A DNA stretch of 64,000 nt from Steinernema hermaphroditum (taxonomy: Eukaryota > Nematoda > Chromadorea > Rhabditida > Steinernematidae). Below are positions 33,945-46,143 of this stretch, in pieces (position 1 is the first letter of the stretch; every line of letters begins with the position of its first letter). The notes beneath the pieces are model-generated. The model did no database searches. It had not been told where the DNA came from and worked only from the letters and a program-made list of their open reading frames with translations. The position numbers were made by a program, and so were the translations under genes. The stretch spans positions 11,718,001-11,782,000 of the forward strand of contig CM059622.1 in NCBI GenBank assembly GCA_030435675.1, given 5' to 3'.

Positions 33945-35680
33945 TCAAAGGTCGACTGCCTTTGAGACGTCCTTCATCTCCATCAAATCATCGTCGAGTG
34001 TCTTCACCGAAGGGCAGACATTCAAAGCAACCATTCGGTCATAGAACGCGATCCAGAGAATGATGGTGGCAGAGAGAATAAAGATCGCTTGATACCATAT
34101 GACCTTTGGTCCGTACGAGTCGTAAAAAACGCTCACAGAGAGCGGGGAAAGGATTCTTGAAAGACCAGAAGAGAAGTTGAAGATGCCCTGCATGGTGCCT
34201 TGTCTTCGGGGTCCAAGCACCCGGCCATAAACGGTGCTGAGGCAAATGTCGGTTGCTGGATAGCCGACGCCAACAAACATCATAAACGACACGTAGTAGA
34301 GCCAAGGATTCACGGGTTTCATCGAGTAGCACCAGTCCACCTTGTCGACGTTGCAGCCAACGAGCTCCTGAGTGGAATTCATCACATCTGCAGCAGTGTA
34401 CTCTTTACCAGCCCTTATTTGGGCTTTATCAACCTCTATCCGTATGAGTGACAAGTTGTCCGGGGAGGAATGGCCATGAATAGGTGAACAGGTAAAAGGC
34501 TAATAACAAGAAGAGAGATGTTATGCTGCCGATCCGATACTTAACACTGAAATTTTAAAATTTACCATGTCTTCATGCCATCTAATATGTTACCGTTTGT
34601 TAAGTCGGCAGCCGATAAAAGCGACGAATACAGTAATCCCAGCAATTCCCATACCACTTTGGGCAAGCGAGCCATACTGAATGGTATTCTGCTTTGAAAA
34701 AGCAAAGACAGCCATTGCGAAGGGACTTCCAATGCTGCAGAATAGTTAATATACAAAAGGTCTATCTAAAGATCTTACAGTTCAATGCTGGTTTCCACGA
34801 ACTGCTGAGCAAATCGCGTGATGTTGCATATCACAGCTGCTAGTTTATCGAATTTAGGAACTTCAGCAGCATGCCCGTCCTATGTGTTCAATGGTTATGT
34901 TTCTTAGGGTTAACACCAAAATTACGTTAACATTTTCTTTGTGAAGTCCCGAATATTTCTCAACAAAAAAGCATCGAACGCATATCAAACCCAGCGCGTT
35001 CATCATGCAAGCACCATATGCAGATGCGGTGTACATGCTGACGCTAAAGTTTGGGAATATCACCAGTCCAGGATACGAGATGGGTGTGAAAAGTAGTTGG
35101 AATGCTGGCCCGGTCATGACGCCGACGGCCACTCCGGCTGTCACGAACGACATGGCCCGAGCACGATCCTTAGGATTGCATGCGGTGGAGGCATATGCTC
35201 GTAGTAGGGGTGTATTGGCTAAATAATAGAATTTAAGGGGTATACGTTCCTTCATACCTGATCCGAATCCAGTCAAGAACCTGGCCACAAACAGGGCATA
35301 TCTTCTGTGCGAAGGCAGAAGTTCACAGCTGAGATAGAGGACATTTCCAGCAAGCATACAGCACAACCCGGCGGTCAAGGGCAATCGAACTTGTTTGATT
35401 TTGTTGCTCCAATAGCCAGCCAGCGGCGAGGATATACACGTTGCAATGCTGTAGGATGCGATAATAAGCGCAAAGAATTGTTCAGTTGCATCTGGATCAA
35501 TCTAAATAGTTAATTTTAAGTTACTGCGGAAAGCAGAACCACAACAGTTTCAAGATAAGGCCAGAGGCTTGAAAAGTAAAGACCATATTGAACTGCTGAA
35601 CAGAACAGAATGAACGAAGCAATGTAGATTGACTTCCACTCTGTCTTAGGGTCAACAACGTTGTAATCTGCTGCGGTCAT
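33945..35680 (-). CDS. MFSD8/CLN7-like MFS transporter, array member 5
   Basis: Exons 35680-35546, 35501-35258, 35218-34932, 34879-34779, 34734-34594, 34546-34434, 34387-33945, giving 487 residues. It is the most divergent member at several array signatures: NPKDRARAMSFVTAG instead of DRPRAMSFVTGG, QELVGCNVDKVDWC instead of EEVVGC, ILSPLSVSVFYDSYGP instead of the GPL-I-ALY form, and a longer acidic C-terminus with DDDLMEMKD. Donors of introns 1, 3 and 6 (GTTGTG, GTTAAC, GTTGAT) are weak, but the paralogue alignment and phases leave little doubt. GRVLGPRRQGTMQG is intact. The divergence suggests an older duplicate, perhaps with altered substrate. Confidence 0.88.
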
Positions 35681-36358
35681 GTTCCTCTGAAACGCACAAT
35701 GAATGATTTGAGACGGAAACGATGGAAACCTCGATGGAAACCAGTCACATACACATGCATTTTCAGCAACTTGTGGACCAGATTGAAGCAAATCGCGACG
35801 CAGAAAAACGAGCATTTCCCTTGCAACTTAGCAACGGTGACGGGATATTGATTAAGCCACGAACACATTGAGTATCTTTAATGCTTCCCATTGCAAGCCG
35901 GGGTTACGGCAAGAACGGTTCAAAGCTCAAATGAGCTAGGAGTTTAATGAAAACAAACAAAACAAAGATTGTGAGTGAGTAACCGTCATTGAGTAAACAG
36001 TGAAGAGAAGGGAAGGGAACACAGCGCAAGTAAGCTTTTGATCGATGTGGAAAACGAGGTTTGAACGCTAAACATGACCTGACATATGCAAATGAACCCT
36101 AAACACAGGAGGTGCGGGGCACAAAATGGAGCGTGGTTTAACGAAATCACACAAATTTTCGTGTGCTTCGTTTGTAGGATTGCCCTGGGGTTTGCATGTT
36201 GGTTATCGGAACGTACGATGCGGACCAAGCATCAAAGTTAGCGATTCTTTTGAGCCTATATTCAACGACTTGTGTGGTTGTTGTCCCTTGTTGTGATGTC
36301 CAACATGTGCCCATCATGTTAACAAGACTTACTCATAGACAACTTATGTGTAAGTAAA
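35681..36358. other. spacer between array members 5 and 6
   Basis: No gene or recognisable repeat. Presumed promoter of member 5 and 3' flank of member 6. Confidence 0.5.
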
Positions 36359-38093
36359 CTACAGCTTTTTATTTTCCACACAAGTAGCGTTCGTTTCAGC
36401 AGATGTGTCTGTAACGGACACATTACTGTCCGTAACCGGGACGACTTGTACAACCACAAGTCTTTTGTAGAAAATGACCCACAGCAAGATTGTCACAACA
36501 ATAACACCTATTTCAACGAGCCAAATAACTTTCGGTCCAAGAGTTCGGTACAAAACACTAATACTCAGCGGTCCAATGATCCGCGCGACAGCCGACGACA
36601 CTTGAAGTATTCCTTGCATGGTGCCTTGACGTCTCGGCCCAAGCACTCTTCCATAGACGGTGTGCAGACATAGGTCGATCAGTGGGTATCCCACACCCAC
36701 AAAAACCATGAAAGAGATGTAGTAAACCCAGGGATTTACGCGAGGAGTTGTTGTGCACCAGCCGAAGTGGTCAGTATTGCAGCCAACAATCTCTTCTGTG
36801 GTGTTCAAGAAATCTGAAAAGCAGCAAGTAGACAGGTCGGCACGCTTTCGAATGTTACCATTATCCGTGTAGGTCTCAATTTTTGTTTGAAGGAACGGCC
36901 ATGGATAGGTGGCAAGATGAAAAAGAAGCATGAGCCCAAAGGCAGTGATATTTCCAATCCGATATTTTACACTAAAAAAAGCTTTAAAGAAAATGATTAC
37001 ACGTGTCACGAACTATTTGTTGAGCTTGAAGGCGATGAAGAGGACGAAGAACGACACTCCCATTATTCCCATTCCGCTTTGCGCAAGGGATCCATACTGA
37101 ACTGTATCGTACTTTGTGAATGCGAATACGGTCATAGCATATGGAGCACCGAGTCTAAAATTTCCTCAATTTCACCTACTGGAAGTCGCAAACCTACATT
37201 TCAACGTTCGTGAATGTAAACTGCTGTGTGAATCTTGTGAAGTTGCAAATGAAAGCTGCAAGCCGATCGAATTTTGGAACTGTTCGTTCATCCTTCTGTG
37301 AATAGGCGACTTAAGTGATTGGCTCACAACTTACAGTTTGCTGAGCATTCTCTTTGTGGATGCCGGAATACTTCTCCACGAAGAAGAACTGTAGACAGAC
37401 AAAGCTCAGGGCGTTCATGAAACACGCCCCATATGCCGAGGCCGTGTACATGCTAATACTGAAGTTCCGAAAAATGATAAGTCCAGGATAAGATATGGAT
37501 GTGAAGCAAGCTTGGATCGCAGGTCCTATCATGATGCCTATGGCAATACCACCTGTCACGAAAGCAGTCGCTCTGGGTCTGTCCTTGGGGTGACAAGAAG
37601 TGGAGGCATACGCTCGTAGAAGAGGGATGTTAGCTGGTTTATGTTTTGCTCTATCATTTCAGAAACTGAGCACACTTACCTGACCCAACACCGACTAAAA
37701 AGCGAGCTACGCACAGAGCATATCTTCTGTGGGATGGCAGAAGTTCACAGCTCAAATAAATGACGTTCCCGGTGAACATGCTTATAATGCCAGCCTTCAT
37801 GGGCACTGAAACGCGCTTGGCTCGGTTGCTCCAGTATCCAAAAAGTGGGGACGAAAAGCACGCGGCCATACTGTAAGCGGCGATGATGACGCCAAAGAAC
37901 TGTTCAGTGATGTCCGGATCAATCTAAACATTTTCCTTGCTACCATAATTGATGGAATAATGCGTACAATTTTAAGGTACGGCCACAAACTTGAGAAATA
38001 CAATCCATACTGTACGGCAGCGCAGAATGAGATAAACGAAGCAATATACAACGATCTCCAATCCGTCTTTGGGGCGGTCGCGTAGTTATTCAT
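36359..38093 (-). CDS. MFSD8/CLN7-like MFS transporter, array member 6
   Basis: Exons 38093-37968, 37923-37680, 37633-37335, 37295-37198, 37154-37014, 36971-36859, 36813-36359, giving 491 residues. This is the first gene in the direction of transcription, with the shortest exon 1 (126 nt; MNNYATAPKTDWRSLYIASF). Conserved positions include FGYWSNRAKRVSVP, LLPSHRRYALCVARFLVG, NPKDR replaced by HPKDRPRATAFVTGG, EEIVGCNTDHFGWC and GRVLGPRRQGTMQG. The HPKDR change affects a residue otherwise invariant in the array. The last intron is phase 1, as in the others. No frame damage. It may be a promoter-proximal founder or simply the array's edge copy. Confidence 0.88.
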
Positions 38094-39109
38094 TATTGGC
38101 AGGTGACGAAGCTGAAGGCAATTAATGATAAATAGCCGAAATTTGTTGACCTAGTGTGTTCGCAAAAACACAAGTCACCTTGTGGTCTGTGCGAAAGTCA
38201 CACGACTTTGGTGATCGCTGTCACTTGCACCACTAAAGAGCGGAAGTGCTGTTTATTGATCATATGTAAATGTAGACGCAGAATGCGCCGTGATGTACGC
38301 TCCCAGAAATTTTAAAAGCAAATTCGATTTGTAACGGGGCACAAAATGATTTCTTCAAAGGCTTATAAACGCGGCTCCGCGCAATTTCAACCATCAAGAC
38401 TAACAAAAATTCGTAATTACTCGGTGTCTGTTCAACTAGCACAACTGTTTGGTTCAACTTTTGGTTGGTTTAATCTAGCGGCCTTCAGGATGGAGACCTC
38501 GCCCGTACGCACTGTGATTTCTACACGATTCACGAGCTGGGGCGATCACTGCGCCACCAATGATGGCCTAGAACGACCGCTCACTTAACTCAGTCGGCTC
38601 AAAAAACTTAAATTGACCCCCAGACGCTCATTAATAGTCACACATGTTAATATTTATTCATGGTTAACGTTGATCATCTAATATCTAACGTTTAATATCC
38701 ATAGAGTTAATAGAGAGGTGATCATGAAGCGATATTTACATAACAGATTGAATGTCCGACCTCTCAAATGACTGACAACATTAACACACGAAAACAGGCA
38801 TCGCGAGCAATGAATTATTTCGTTGTAAAAATTCCATTTCAAAAAAGTGAACATTTGCACTACGTCATTTAATAGTAAAGTCAAAAAGGGCAAAAGAGTA
38901 GTGGGCAATTTACAATGATCTCAAAACAGCCGAGGATCTTAATGAATAAGCAACGTAACAAACGTGGTGTCGATTCAACGCAGTGGAACGCCACGCATTG
39001 CGTAACAAGGAAGTCGCCAGCTGGCTTTCGCTTAGGTTTCGCCCTTTTTCGCTTCTTCCGACCGGTCTTGCGACTCAATGTTCTCGAAAATGATTTTCAG
39101 AGGCCATTT
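38094..39109. other. intergenic with a SINE-like fragment
   Basis: Upstream of the transporter array. Apart from the inverted SINE-like piece near 38500-38610 I see no gene. The plus frame at 38915-39244 is not supported. Confidence 0.45.
38500..38610 (-). repeat. SINE-like repeat fragment, copy C
   Basis: On the minus strand it reads GAGTTAAGTGAGCGGTCGTT, then GGTGGCGCAGTGATCGCCCC, matching the 5' portion of copies A and B (GAGTTGAGTGAACGGTCGTT and GGCGCAATGATCGCC). The remainder diverges, so this is a 5' fragment or an old copy. Confidence 0.6.
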
Positions 39110-40830
39110 TTGACGATTAAGGAAGCGTCATCTTCGGAACAGCTGATCATACTAGTTTCTTCTGTTATCGTGAAATCTTTGAGTGTGAAGATCGATATTA
39201 TGTTTTGTAGAGTTTTGTTGCGAGGAATTCCTGGAGAGGCGTAATGCATTGAAAAAGAAAACCCAAAATATTCTTTTGACTTAGGAATCCAATGCCATTT
39301 GAGCCATAACTGAACACTATGAATTGAGCAGACAGCGAAGACACTTTACCTGAAAATTGAAGCTGCTCACCACTCGATGAAGATAACATTTCGGACTTTA
39401 ATAAATTAACAACTATTTTCAAAAATTTCGGAAGTGTAACTATGCAAAATGCGTGCTAAGAGGAACTACAACAAGGGAGAACATATGTAGTTTATTGGCA
39501 CTTAAAAGCTGTAACGTAACAGTATTGTACTTTTACACAACCGATAAATTAACGACTATTTTCAAAAATTTCAGATTCCTGGTGAGATTGAATACAATTT
39601 GAGCCAGTATTAAACATTATAAATTAAATGAGGCCATTTTTGACGTTGTGCAATAACGTAAAAAAGCATCATGTCGGGGACAGCTAACTAAATGAGTTTC
39701 TTCTGTCGTTTTCTCGTAACATCTTTGAGTTTTGATATTTGACTTCCCAGCACAATGCAGTGCGACGATGTTGGAACGCATTTTTCTGGGAACGATTTTG
39801 TTTCTGAATAACAGTGAATGTCAGTTTCGATAACGAATTAAGAATTCGAATAAGGGGTAAAAAGGCACGCTGTATACGAATATACCTTTCAATAATCCCG
39901 TGGCGCTGTAAATTGCAGAAATTCAACATTCGGATGTGTTGCACAACTTTCTGAACACCCTGCAACGGCTTTTCTTCAAAAATTTCCAACGTATTCTGCC
40001 GTTTTCTTTTTACATCTTTGAGCACAAAGATTGATATAATGTTTTTATTTTTGGGGACTTGTTGTGATGCGCTGCACTCGATGATAATAACATGTCAAAA
40101 TGTCGAACATGTAGCTCTGCAAAATGCGTTCAAAACGTCAACAAGGAAGAACATATGTAGTTTATTGGTACTTAAAAGCTGTGACGTAACAGTATTGTTC
40201 TTTTACACAACCAACTATTACATTGCGAAGTTCGTACTTCTTGATTAGTACAGTTGCCAGTGTTGCCTAAATTCTGTTACTTTTATTGCTCCGGCGAACA
40301 CCGGGATGTTCTCAGTCGGCTGGTGATCTATTGTACGCAAAAATACGTAAAAAGTGCACACTGGAATCGTGATCTTCGGGACAGCGCGACGAGTTTCTTA
40401 TGAAACCTCTGAATGTAACGGTTAATAATAGAGTCTTGTTATGAGGAATTCTTGAAGAGCTTGCAAGCAATGCACTGAAAATGGAAACCGAATAATTCTT
40501 TTGAACCAGGAAGCTGTGCGCCATCCTAGCCAGAATTGAACGAGTTTCACGAGTTTCACGATCGCTGGGGGCACAAATTACCTCAGAATTGAACATTATG
40601 AATTAAATGAGCAGCGAAGGCACTATACCTGAAGATTGAGAAGCTGACAACCACTCGATAACTATAACATAGCGTTTCCACGATGGCTCGTTACAAAAAT
40701 TTCAAACGTGTAGCTATGTAAAATACATGCGAACAGGAACATTAACAAGGTGAAACAGAGTTTATTGGTACTTAAGACCTGCAACGTAACAGTATTGTAC
40801 TTTCAGGCAGTCACCTATTACATAACGAAG
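39110..40830. repeat. degenerate multi-copy repeat array
   Basis: Several related blocks follow one another. The word TAGTTTATTGGCACTTAAAA, then GCTGTAACGTAACAGTATTG, occurs with small changes at about 39488-39528, 40155-40195 and 40757-40797. Upstream words (GAACATTATGAATTAAATGAG, TTTCTTCTGT, AAAAATTTC and an ACTCGAT block) recur in matching order, at about 39300, 39610 and 40590. Spacing is roughly 600-670 bp with deletions. No coding content. It may be a decayed tandem satellite or repeated insertions of one element. Confidence 0.65.
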
Positions 40831-41636
40831 TTCATACTGCTTCTTGATTAGTATAGATGGCAGCGTTCGTAGCGCACAAATTCGGTCACTTTGTTGTTCC
40901 GGGATGTTCCAGCGCCTTGAATAGTACTGTTCGGCGGAGTGCGCAGGTGATGTAACGTCTAGTCTAAACAAGATTTCGTTAAACGTACATGGCATTCATT
41001 GTTGTTTACACCTAATACATGCCAACATTTTAATTTAATCATCCCCTTTTATGTCTATGTGTTCAGCTTTTGAGTTTATTGTCACATTTGACTGTCTTCC
41101 ACTTCGCCTGGGTGATTTGTGAATTCATCGCTGTTCTGGAGTGACTGCCTACAAATATTTTTGCTTTTTAAAATGTGGTCAACTTAACTAATGAAAGATG
41201 AGCTTGGACGAACCGAAATACATGTCGATAGCACCCTTATTTGAGCGAGCGTCCGAATCTGCTAACTGTTATGCTTGAAGTCGAGGTTTGAAGAAGTCCA
41301 AGTCCATCTCAAAATCGAATCCAATCGAACGGTGATAAATGATGTGCAGTATTTCCGTTGTAGTCCCATTAATGACGCTGTACTTCACGAATCTTCCAAT
41401 TATCAGATTCTAAATTTATTCTCCGAGCACGTAATACGTGCTTTAGCATCATGTCCGCTCGTTGTTCATCGTGCCTCAGTGTTCGACGAACTCACGAGCA
41501 ATTCGCGACGCCAATTATCTCTCACAATTTCCTCCCTCTCTGTGAGAAATGTAAATTTGATTGCAGATTTATTAGTGGACTCCGTTCAGTCGGCCAATTG
41601 GCACGTGCTCGGTGCTGAACAGCGCTATTTGTGAAC
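40831..41636. other. intergenic upstream of chemoreceptor
   Basis: No supported gene. An open frame from 41275 to 41634 has no recognisable content and probably represents upstream sequence. Confidence 0.4.
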
Positions 41637-42705
41637 ATGCTCCGTTCGGTGGCGGTCGCTGAGTATATTATCGCCATTCTATGCTCTATTTTGAGCACCT
41701 GCTTGGTATTCTTGATCTTCAAGCGAAGATCGCTTTCGAAAACATGGAGTGACTCTGAGCCTATGGCCCTCCTATTCATATCGATTCTGCTGACTTCGCT
41801 GGCTTCGATCATTTTATCAGTGCAGTGGATGCTTGTCTCCTTAGAGCTCATCAGCGATTCAGCAGACAACACCTGGTTCCTACTTATCGGTGGACTCTTT
41901 TTTGTCGTAATTCAGCTGTTTTATGTGACAGCCACTTTGGGTGTGTTCACTCAAAGAATATTTATTGTGCTCTTCCCGTATAAGTGTCCCAAAAAGTTCG
42001 ACAAGTTCATACTCGCAATGGTGTTGACCATTAGTTTGTCTCTTGTTGTCATTGTCTTCACTGGCAACATAGTAGACCTTCCGAGGAACGTACCACCTTT
42101 TTCCAACGGTAAGCAGTAAGGAGAACCTCAAATGAGTTGACTTATGTGCAAGCATTTCAGGTTGCTTGGCGTTTAACTGTTCGAACATACTCACTCGAAT
42201 TTACGGATACATTTCCATTATCTGTCTTTCTATTGTGACGCTCTCGGCGGGCATACTCTTCCAAGTGCTATTCATCAAGTGGAAAGGAACGATCCATAAG
42301 CGGAAGGAAGAAAAAGTAGGCAATTGCTCACGCAACAAAAACATGACCACCGCTAATTTAGCTAAACAATTTCGCACGATATGCATTCTTCTCACGAGTG
42401 CTGTTCGAGACCACACCGTTCGTCATTGACGTCGTTCTCAATGCGGTTTGTGGTGTTGACACCTTCTGTATATGGAGGTTGTTTTCAGTTTGATATTCGA
42501 ATTGGAAATTACGTCGGAACGTATGGAATGCTCGGGGGAGTGTTCGACATGACATTGACAACGATACTGTACTACACGGTGGTAGTGAGGAAAACATATG
42601 CTGTAAATTCGTCTAATTGATGTTTTGGCGCATGGAATCGTTTGGTTTCAGGCAGCAAGGACTCAAGTCAGCGTTGTGAACACCACTGGACCTGTAACAA
42701 ACTAG
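41637..42705 (+). pseudogene. 7TM chemoreceptor with one frame break
   Basis: Nematode seven-transmembrane chemoreceptor of uncertain class (perhaps Srbc/Srsx-like). Exons 41637-42108, 42161-42445, 42489-42602 and 42652-42705 have good splice sites and consistent phases, except for a single-base slip near 42396 between TICILLTS and LFETTPFVIDVVLN in TM6. TM3 ends LGVFTQRIFIVLFPYK, a DRY-like position, and the C-terminus is RKTYAAARTQVSVVN. Because everything else is intact, this is either a very recent pseudogene or an assembly indel. The frame-level call (pseudogene) is therefore provisional. About 300 residues if the slip is an error. Confidence 0.65.
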
Positions 42706-42992
42706 GAATGTGTGGGAAAATAAATTGAGTTCTTTAGAGCTATGTTGTTTTCAGGGCATCTGAGTCAGTTCGTTATCAAAAGTGAATGTTTATCGCCATA
42801 AATACGCACATTTCACTCAAAGTAATCGATTACACGACCTCGGATTACGTACTCGCAGAAAATCTGAAGTTTGGGATCGAAGTCCACTCGTTGGATTCGA
42901 AATTTGTCTCGTACTTATAAAGTACACCTCTAGAAGATGACGGTTAGGCAAATGCAATGGAAGCTCCTTTTCCCCTTTCTGGCTGTCGGTGG

Positions 42993-43350
42993 AACGCAGG
43001 GTCGTCGGTGTGAGACTCCTCGATAAGAAGAGCAACGACTGGTTGCGAGGAGTTACGAAGTTCACCGACGTCGTGGAAGCCGCAAAGAAGCGCAAATGGA
43101 ACTACACTTGGAAGCTCGCCAATGAATCACCGGAAAAATGGTCGCGTCAACTGGAAGAATGGCGTCCACCAGTAACAAGACCACTCGGAAGGCCGCGGAC
43201 AAGATGGCGAGATGACTTTGTGAAGAAACTCGGCACCACAAGATGGCAGCAGCGCGCCCGAGAAGAATTGCGTCCAGAGTGGGCAAATAATGGGGTGTGA
43301 CACATTGTATCAATGTTGATTTCACAAAATAAACTTGAAAACTTGAAAAA
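42993..43350 (+). mobile_element. 5'-truncated LINE with 13-bp target duplication
   Basis: Only the last part of a non-LTR retrotransposon remains. The frame to 43300 reads VRLLDKKSNDWLRG, then RKWNYTWKLANESPEKWSRQ, then GRPRTRWRDDFVKKLG and WQQRAREELRPEW, the typical C-terminal tail of RTE/CR1-class reverse transcriptases. The stop is followed by a short 3' UTR and a tandem AAACTTGAAAACTTGAAAAA tail. The 13-bp word CTGGCTGTCGGTG occurs immediately on both sides (42980-42992 and 43351-43363), a direct target-site duplication. The perfect duplication suggests a fairly recent insertion. No reverse transcriptase catalytic domain remains. Confidence 0.88.
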
Positions 43351-43363
43351 CTGGCTGTCGGTG

Positions 43364-43752
43364 AAGTCGTGCTGGATCCAAGCGCTGAGTTTCCACTAGA
43401 TAGACCGTAAGATAACTGATATTCCCAGTCAATTTGTGTGTTGACTGCCAGTTGTCCGCTTTGAGGAATTGGTGTGAGGAGTTGATCTCTGCAGTTAACT
43501 CCGGTATTGCGTCCCGTGCCGAAGAAGGCCAGCAACTACAGTGTACTTTAGTTACACGCGTGCCATAATAGGTGTCTTGCATGGAGCAGCGCCATGGATC
43601 CACTTGATTAGACAAGTAAAAGGGGTCTCTTATCTTCTATGATCACAAATCAAACGACACACTTTCGCCATCAGCGTAGTGCTGGCCGGTCAAACAACGC
43701 CATCTGACTTCGTTTTATGATAATTTTAGGGGACGCGTGAAAAATGAGTATT
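43364..43752. other. intergenic
   Basis: A minus-strand frame at 43322-43615 overlaps the LINE tail and has no support. Nothing else seen. Confidence 0.45.
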
Positions 43753-44984
43753 TTAGAAATTAGCCTTTCCTTCGACGATAGTCACAGCATCCCCAGTGAT
43801 TTCGACACGATCCCCGACGGGCTTGATAATGAATTGGGCGCCGCGTCCAGGGAAGCATTGGAATGCTAAAATGAATTAATCAGGGGACATCTACCAAACT
43901 CCATTACCATAGAATTCTTCCTTTTCATTCAGTTCCCTCCACAAGGCAGCCAAAACACAGTGGGAGGATCCGGTAGCAGGGTCCTCGGCGATTCCGACCC
44001 AAGGGCCAAAGTAGCGCGAAGCATAGTCAAACGGTTTTCCGTTCTTATCGACGAATCCTTGCTTCACTGCATCTTTCGGCTTCATTGTGATTATAACCGC
44101 TTCTAGGTACTCTCCATTAGGATCGCATTTCAGCTGTTGGTCAGCGTTGTGGTTTATGGCACCCAGTTCTTCTCTGAATAAGGACAGTTAAGCAACGAAT
44201 TCGTCGTTCACTGACTTTGTAAGAGTTTCATCCAACACGATGATTAAGGTTCTTGCGTTAGAGGAATAAACAGCTCCACGGAATTTAGATTCAACGTCGA
44301 GGTGCTTCACAATATCATGCATGAAGCCGGGCGCTTCGACCTGAAACGAATCAAGATAGACGTAGTGAGGGACAGCCAGAATAAGGTAGTATTGGCACCA
44401 TGATCATTTGAAAAACCAACCTCTTCGAACTTAGAAGCCAGAGGATTCTGAAGGTTCCCAATCTTAAAAGACTTGAGCGCATAGAGAGGGAAGTTGATCT
44501 TGTATTGTCCATCGGAAATCTTCTCAACTTCGGCAGGTCCGGACAAAGTGTCAAAATGCAGTTTGGAATGTTCACTCTCTGAATTGACTGTTTAAAGAGT
44601 GTTAACAAGGAGGTGTTTACCTGCGTGCTTGAAAATCACATGAGAAGCAGCCAAAGTAGCGTGTCCACAGAGGGGAACTTCAGTTTTGGGAGTGAACCAA
44701 CGCAGATTGAACTTTTGAGCTAAAGTTCACAGTTCAACAAACACAAGGAGTGTCGATGTCACCTGTCTTGAAGTCGTTCGAGTCAAGAGGGAGAGGAAAG
44801 GCAGTCTCGGAGAGATTGAACTCGGCGGCAATCTTTTGGTACTCCTCGTCAGTCTTTTTCTGAATCGTTCAAACTCAATCTGGTTGTTCGTTTCCCGCTG
44901 TACCTCAGTGAACAAGCAGACAGCAGCCTGATTTCCGCAGAACTTCTCGTTTGTGAACGCATCGACAATGAAGACGGAGGTCAT
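43753..44984 (-). CDS. PhzF-family isomerase-like protein
   Basis: Member of the PhzF/PBLD fold family (diaminopimelate-epimerase-like). Bacterial PhzF is an isomerase in phenazine synthesis; animal members are of uncertain substrate. Exons 44984-44904, 44859-44763, 44719-44621, 44578-44421, 44340-44216, 44173-43908, 43865-43753, all in phase, give 312 residues, a normal family length. The N-terminus is [16 protein letters not shown]. The catalytic glutamate is conserved as Glu45 in [18 protein letters not shown] at about residue 77 and [16 protein letters not shown] at about 255 are the two family signatures. Probably cytosolic and enzymatically competent. It stands alone on the minus strand beside the LINE, so its context says little about its role. 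No sign of recent transfer: seven exons with host-type introns. Confidence 0.92.
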
Positions 44985-46143
44985 TTTGGATGGCAGTCTT
45001 CAGCTGAAAACAGTTTATCACAGTATGGGCCGGCTGTAAAACGAACAATAAGAGCGCTTGACAGAAGCGAACGATCGACCGGTGAGTCGTAAAGATCGGC
45101 CACCGTTGTGCGAAAGCAGAAGCTACAAACTAGAACCATTCCGATGAGTTTCGCATTTATGTGTAGTGTGAGCGGCCGGTTTTGACCACCGTTGTTGGCG
45201 CAATGATCTCCCTGGCTATCAAAACGCACCAGGGAGTTTACCTGGCTAAGAAGCCTGCCAGCTTCAATAATTTTGTAGTTCATTGTGTCATTGTAATTTC
45301 CGATATGCGCACCCTTTCTTGCCTGGGTATGTGTTGCTTTGTTATCCCATATTTCGTGTCCTGAGATGATGAATCTGATTCTGAGCGATGAGCTGCTTCC
45401 TGGGGCGCAAGAGCACGCAAGAGGAAAACATAGTCAATTAGAACTGATTCTGCGAAATCCCACCTAGTTTTTGTTGGTCTTTTTTGACTTTATTGTATTT
45501 TATTCAGGATTTCGAAATGTAATGGGAGCGGCTGGTTCTTCAGGGAATCAATTTCGCATCAATGTGACAACAGGAGTAAAGCCGATGGCAAGAAATATCT
45601 GCAATTTGGTGTCACACAAGGCCTTTGCACCATGAAATAAAGTCGTAAAAGTTAAACAGCACACAAGTGAAAATGTTTTTGTATCGGAAACTGTACAACA
45701 TTAGCTTTTTACATCATAACAATTAAGACACTGTAACATTAGTATCTATTGGGTTGCTACATTGAAAATGTTACAAATGATAAACATTGTCTATTCAAGT
45801 TGACCCCCAAATGGCTCACCACCTTGAGCTGAGAGATTTCTTTTTTGCTGTTTATTTATCACTCTCACAGCGCTATTTAGCTGTTATCTGCGCTAGCCCA
45901 TAAGTGACCACATCAGAGGAAACCATTACAAATAAGATCAAGAGGTCGAAAAGTGGACCAAAACACTTTTTGACTCCAAACCTAGCATTTTCTACGAACG
46001 TGGCATCCGGCTTTTGATCGAGAAGTTGACTGTAGTTGGTCGTATGAGTGGTGATTAGCTCGTGTGTGATCTAGGCTACTCATGTTAGTAAAGTGTAATT
46101 TTAATTTTATTTTACATCACACGTTATTAATTAATTCAACAGA
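44985..46143. other. intergenic with a SINE-like fragment
   Basis: Contains SINE-like copy D near 45150-45270. The remainder is AT-rich, with no gene recognised. Confidence 0.45.
45150..45270 (+). repeat. SINE-like repeat fragment, copy D
   Basis: Words GTGTGAGCGGCCGGTT, CGTTGTTGGCGCAATGATC, GCACCAGGGAG and CTGGCTAAGAAGCC match copies A and B in order and spacing. The centre (CCGTAGTTCCACCG) is degraded to a shorter form. The 3' part with the AAACTCG tail is not recognisable here. Confidence 0.6.

Noticed and set aside
43753..44984. Recent bacterial transfer of the PhzF gene
   Set aside because: The gene has seven exons with host-type introns, and PhzF-fold proteins (PBLD) are known in animals, so no transfer needs to be invoked.
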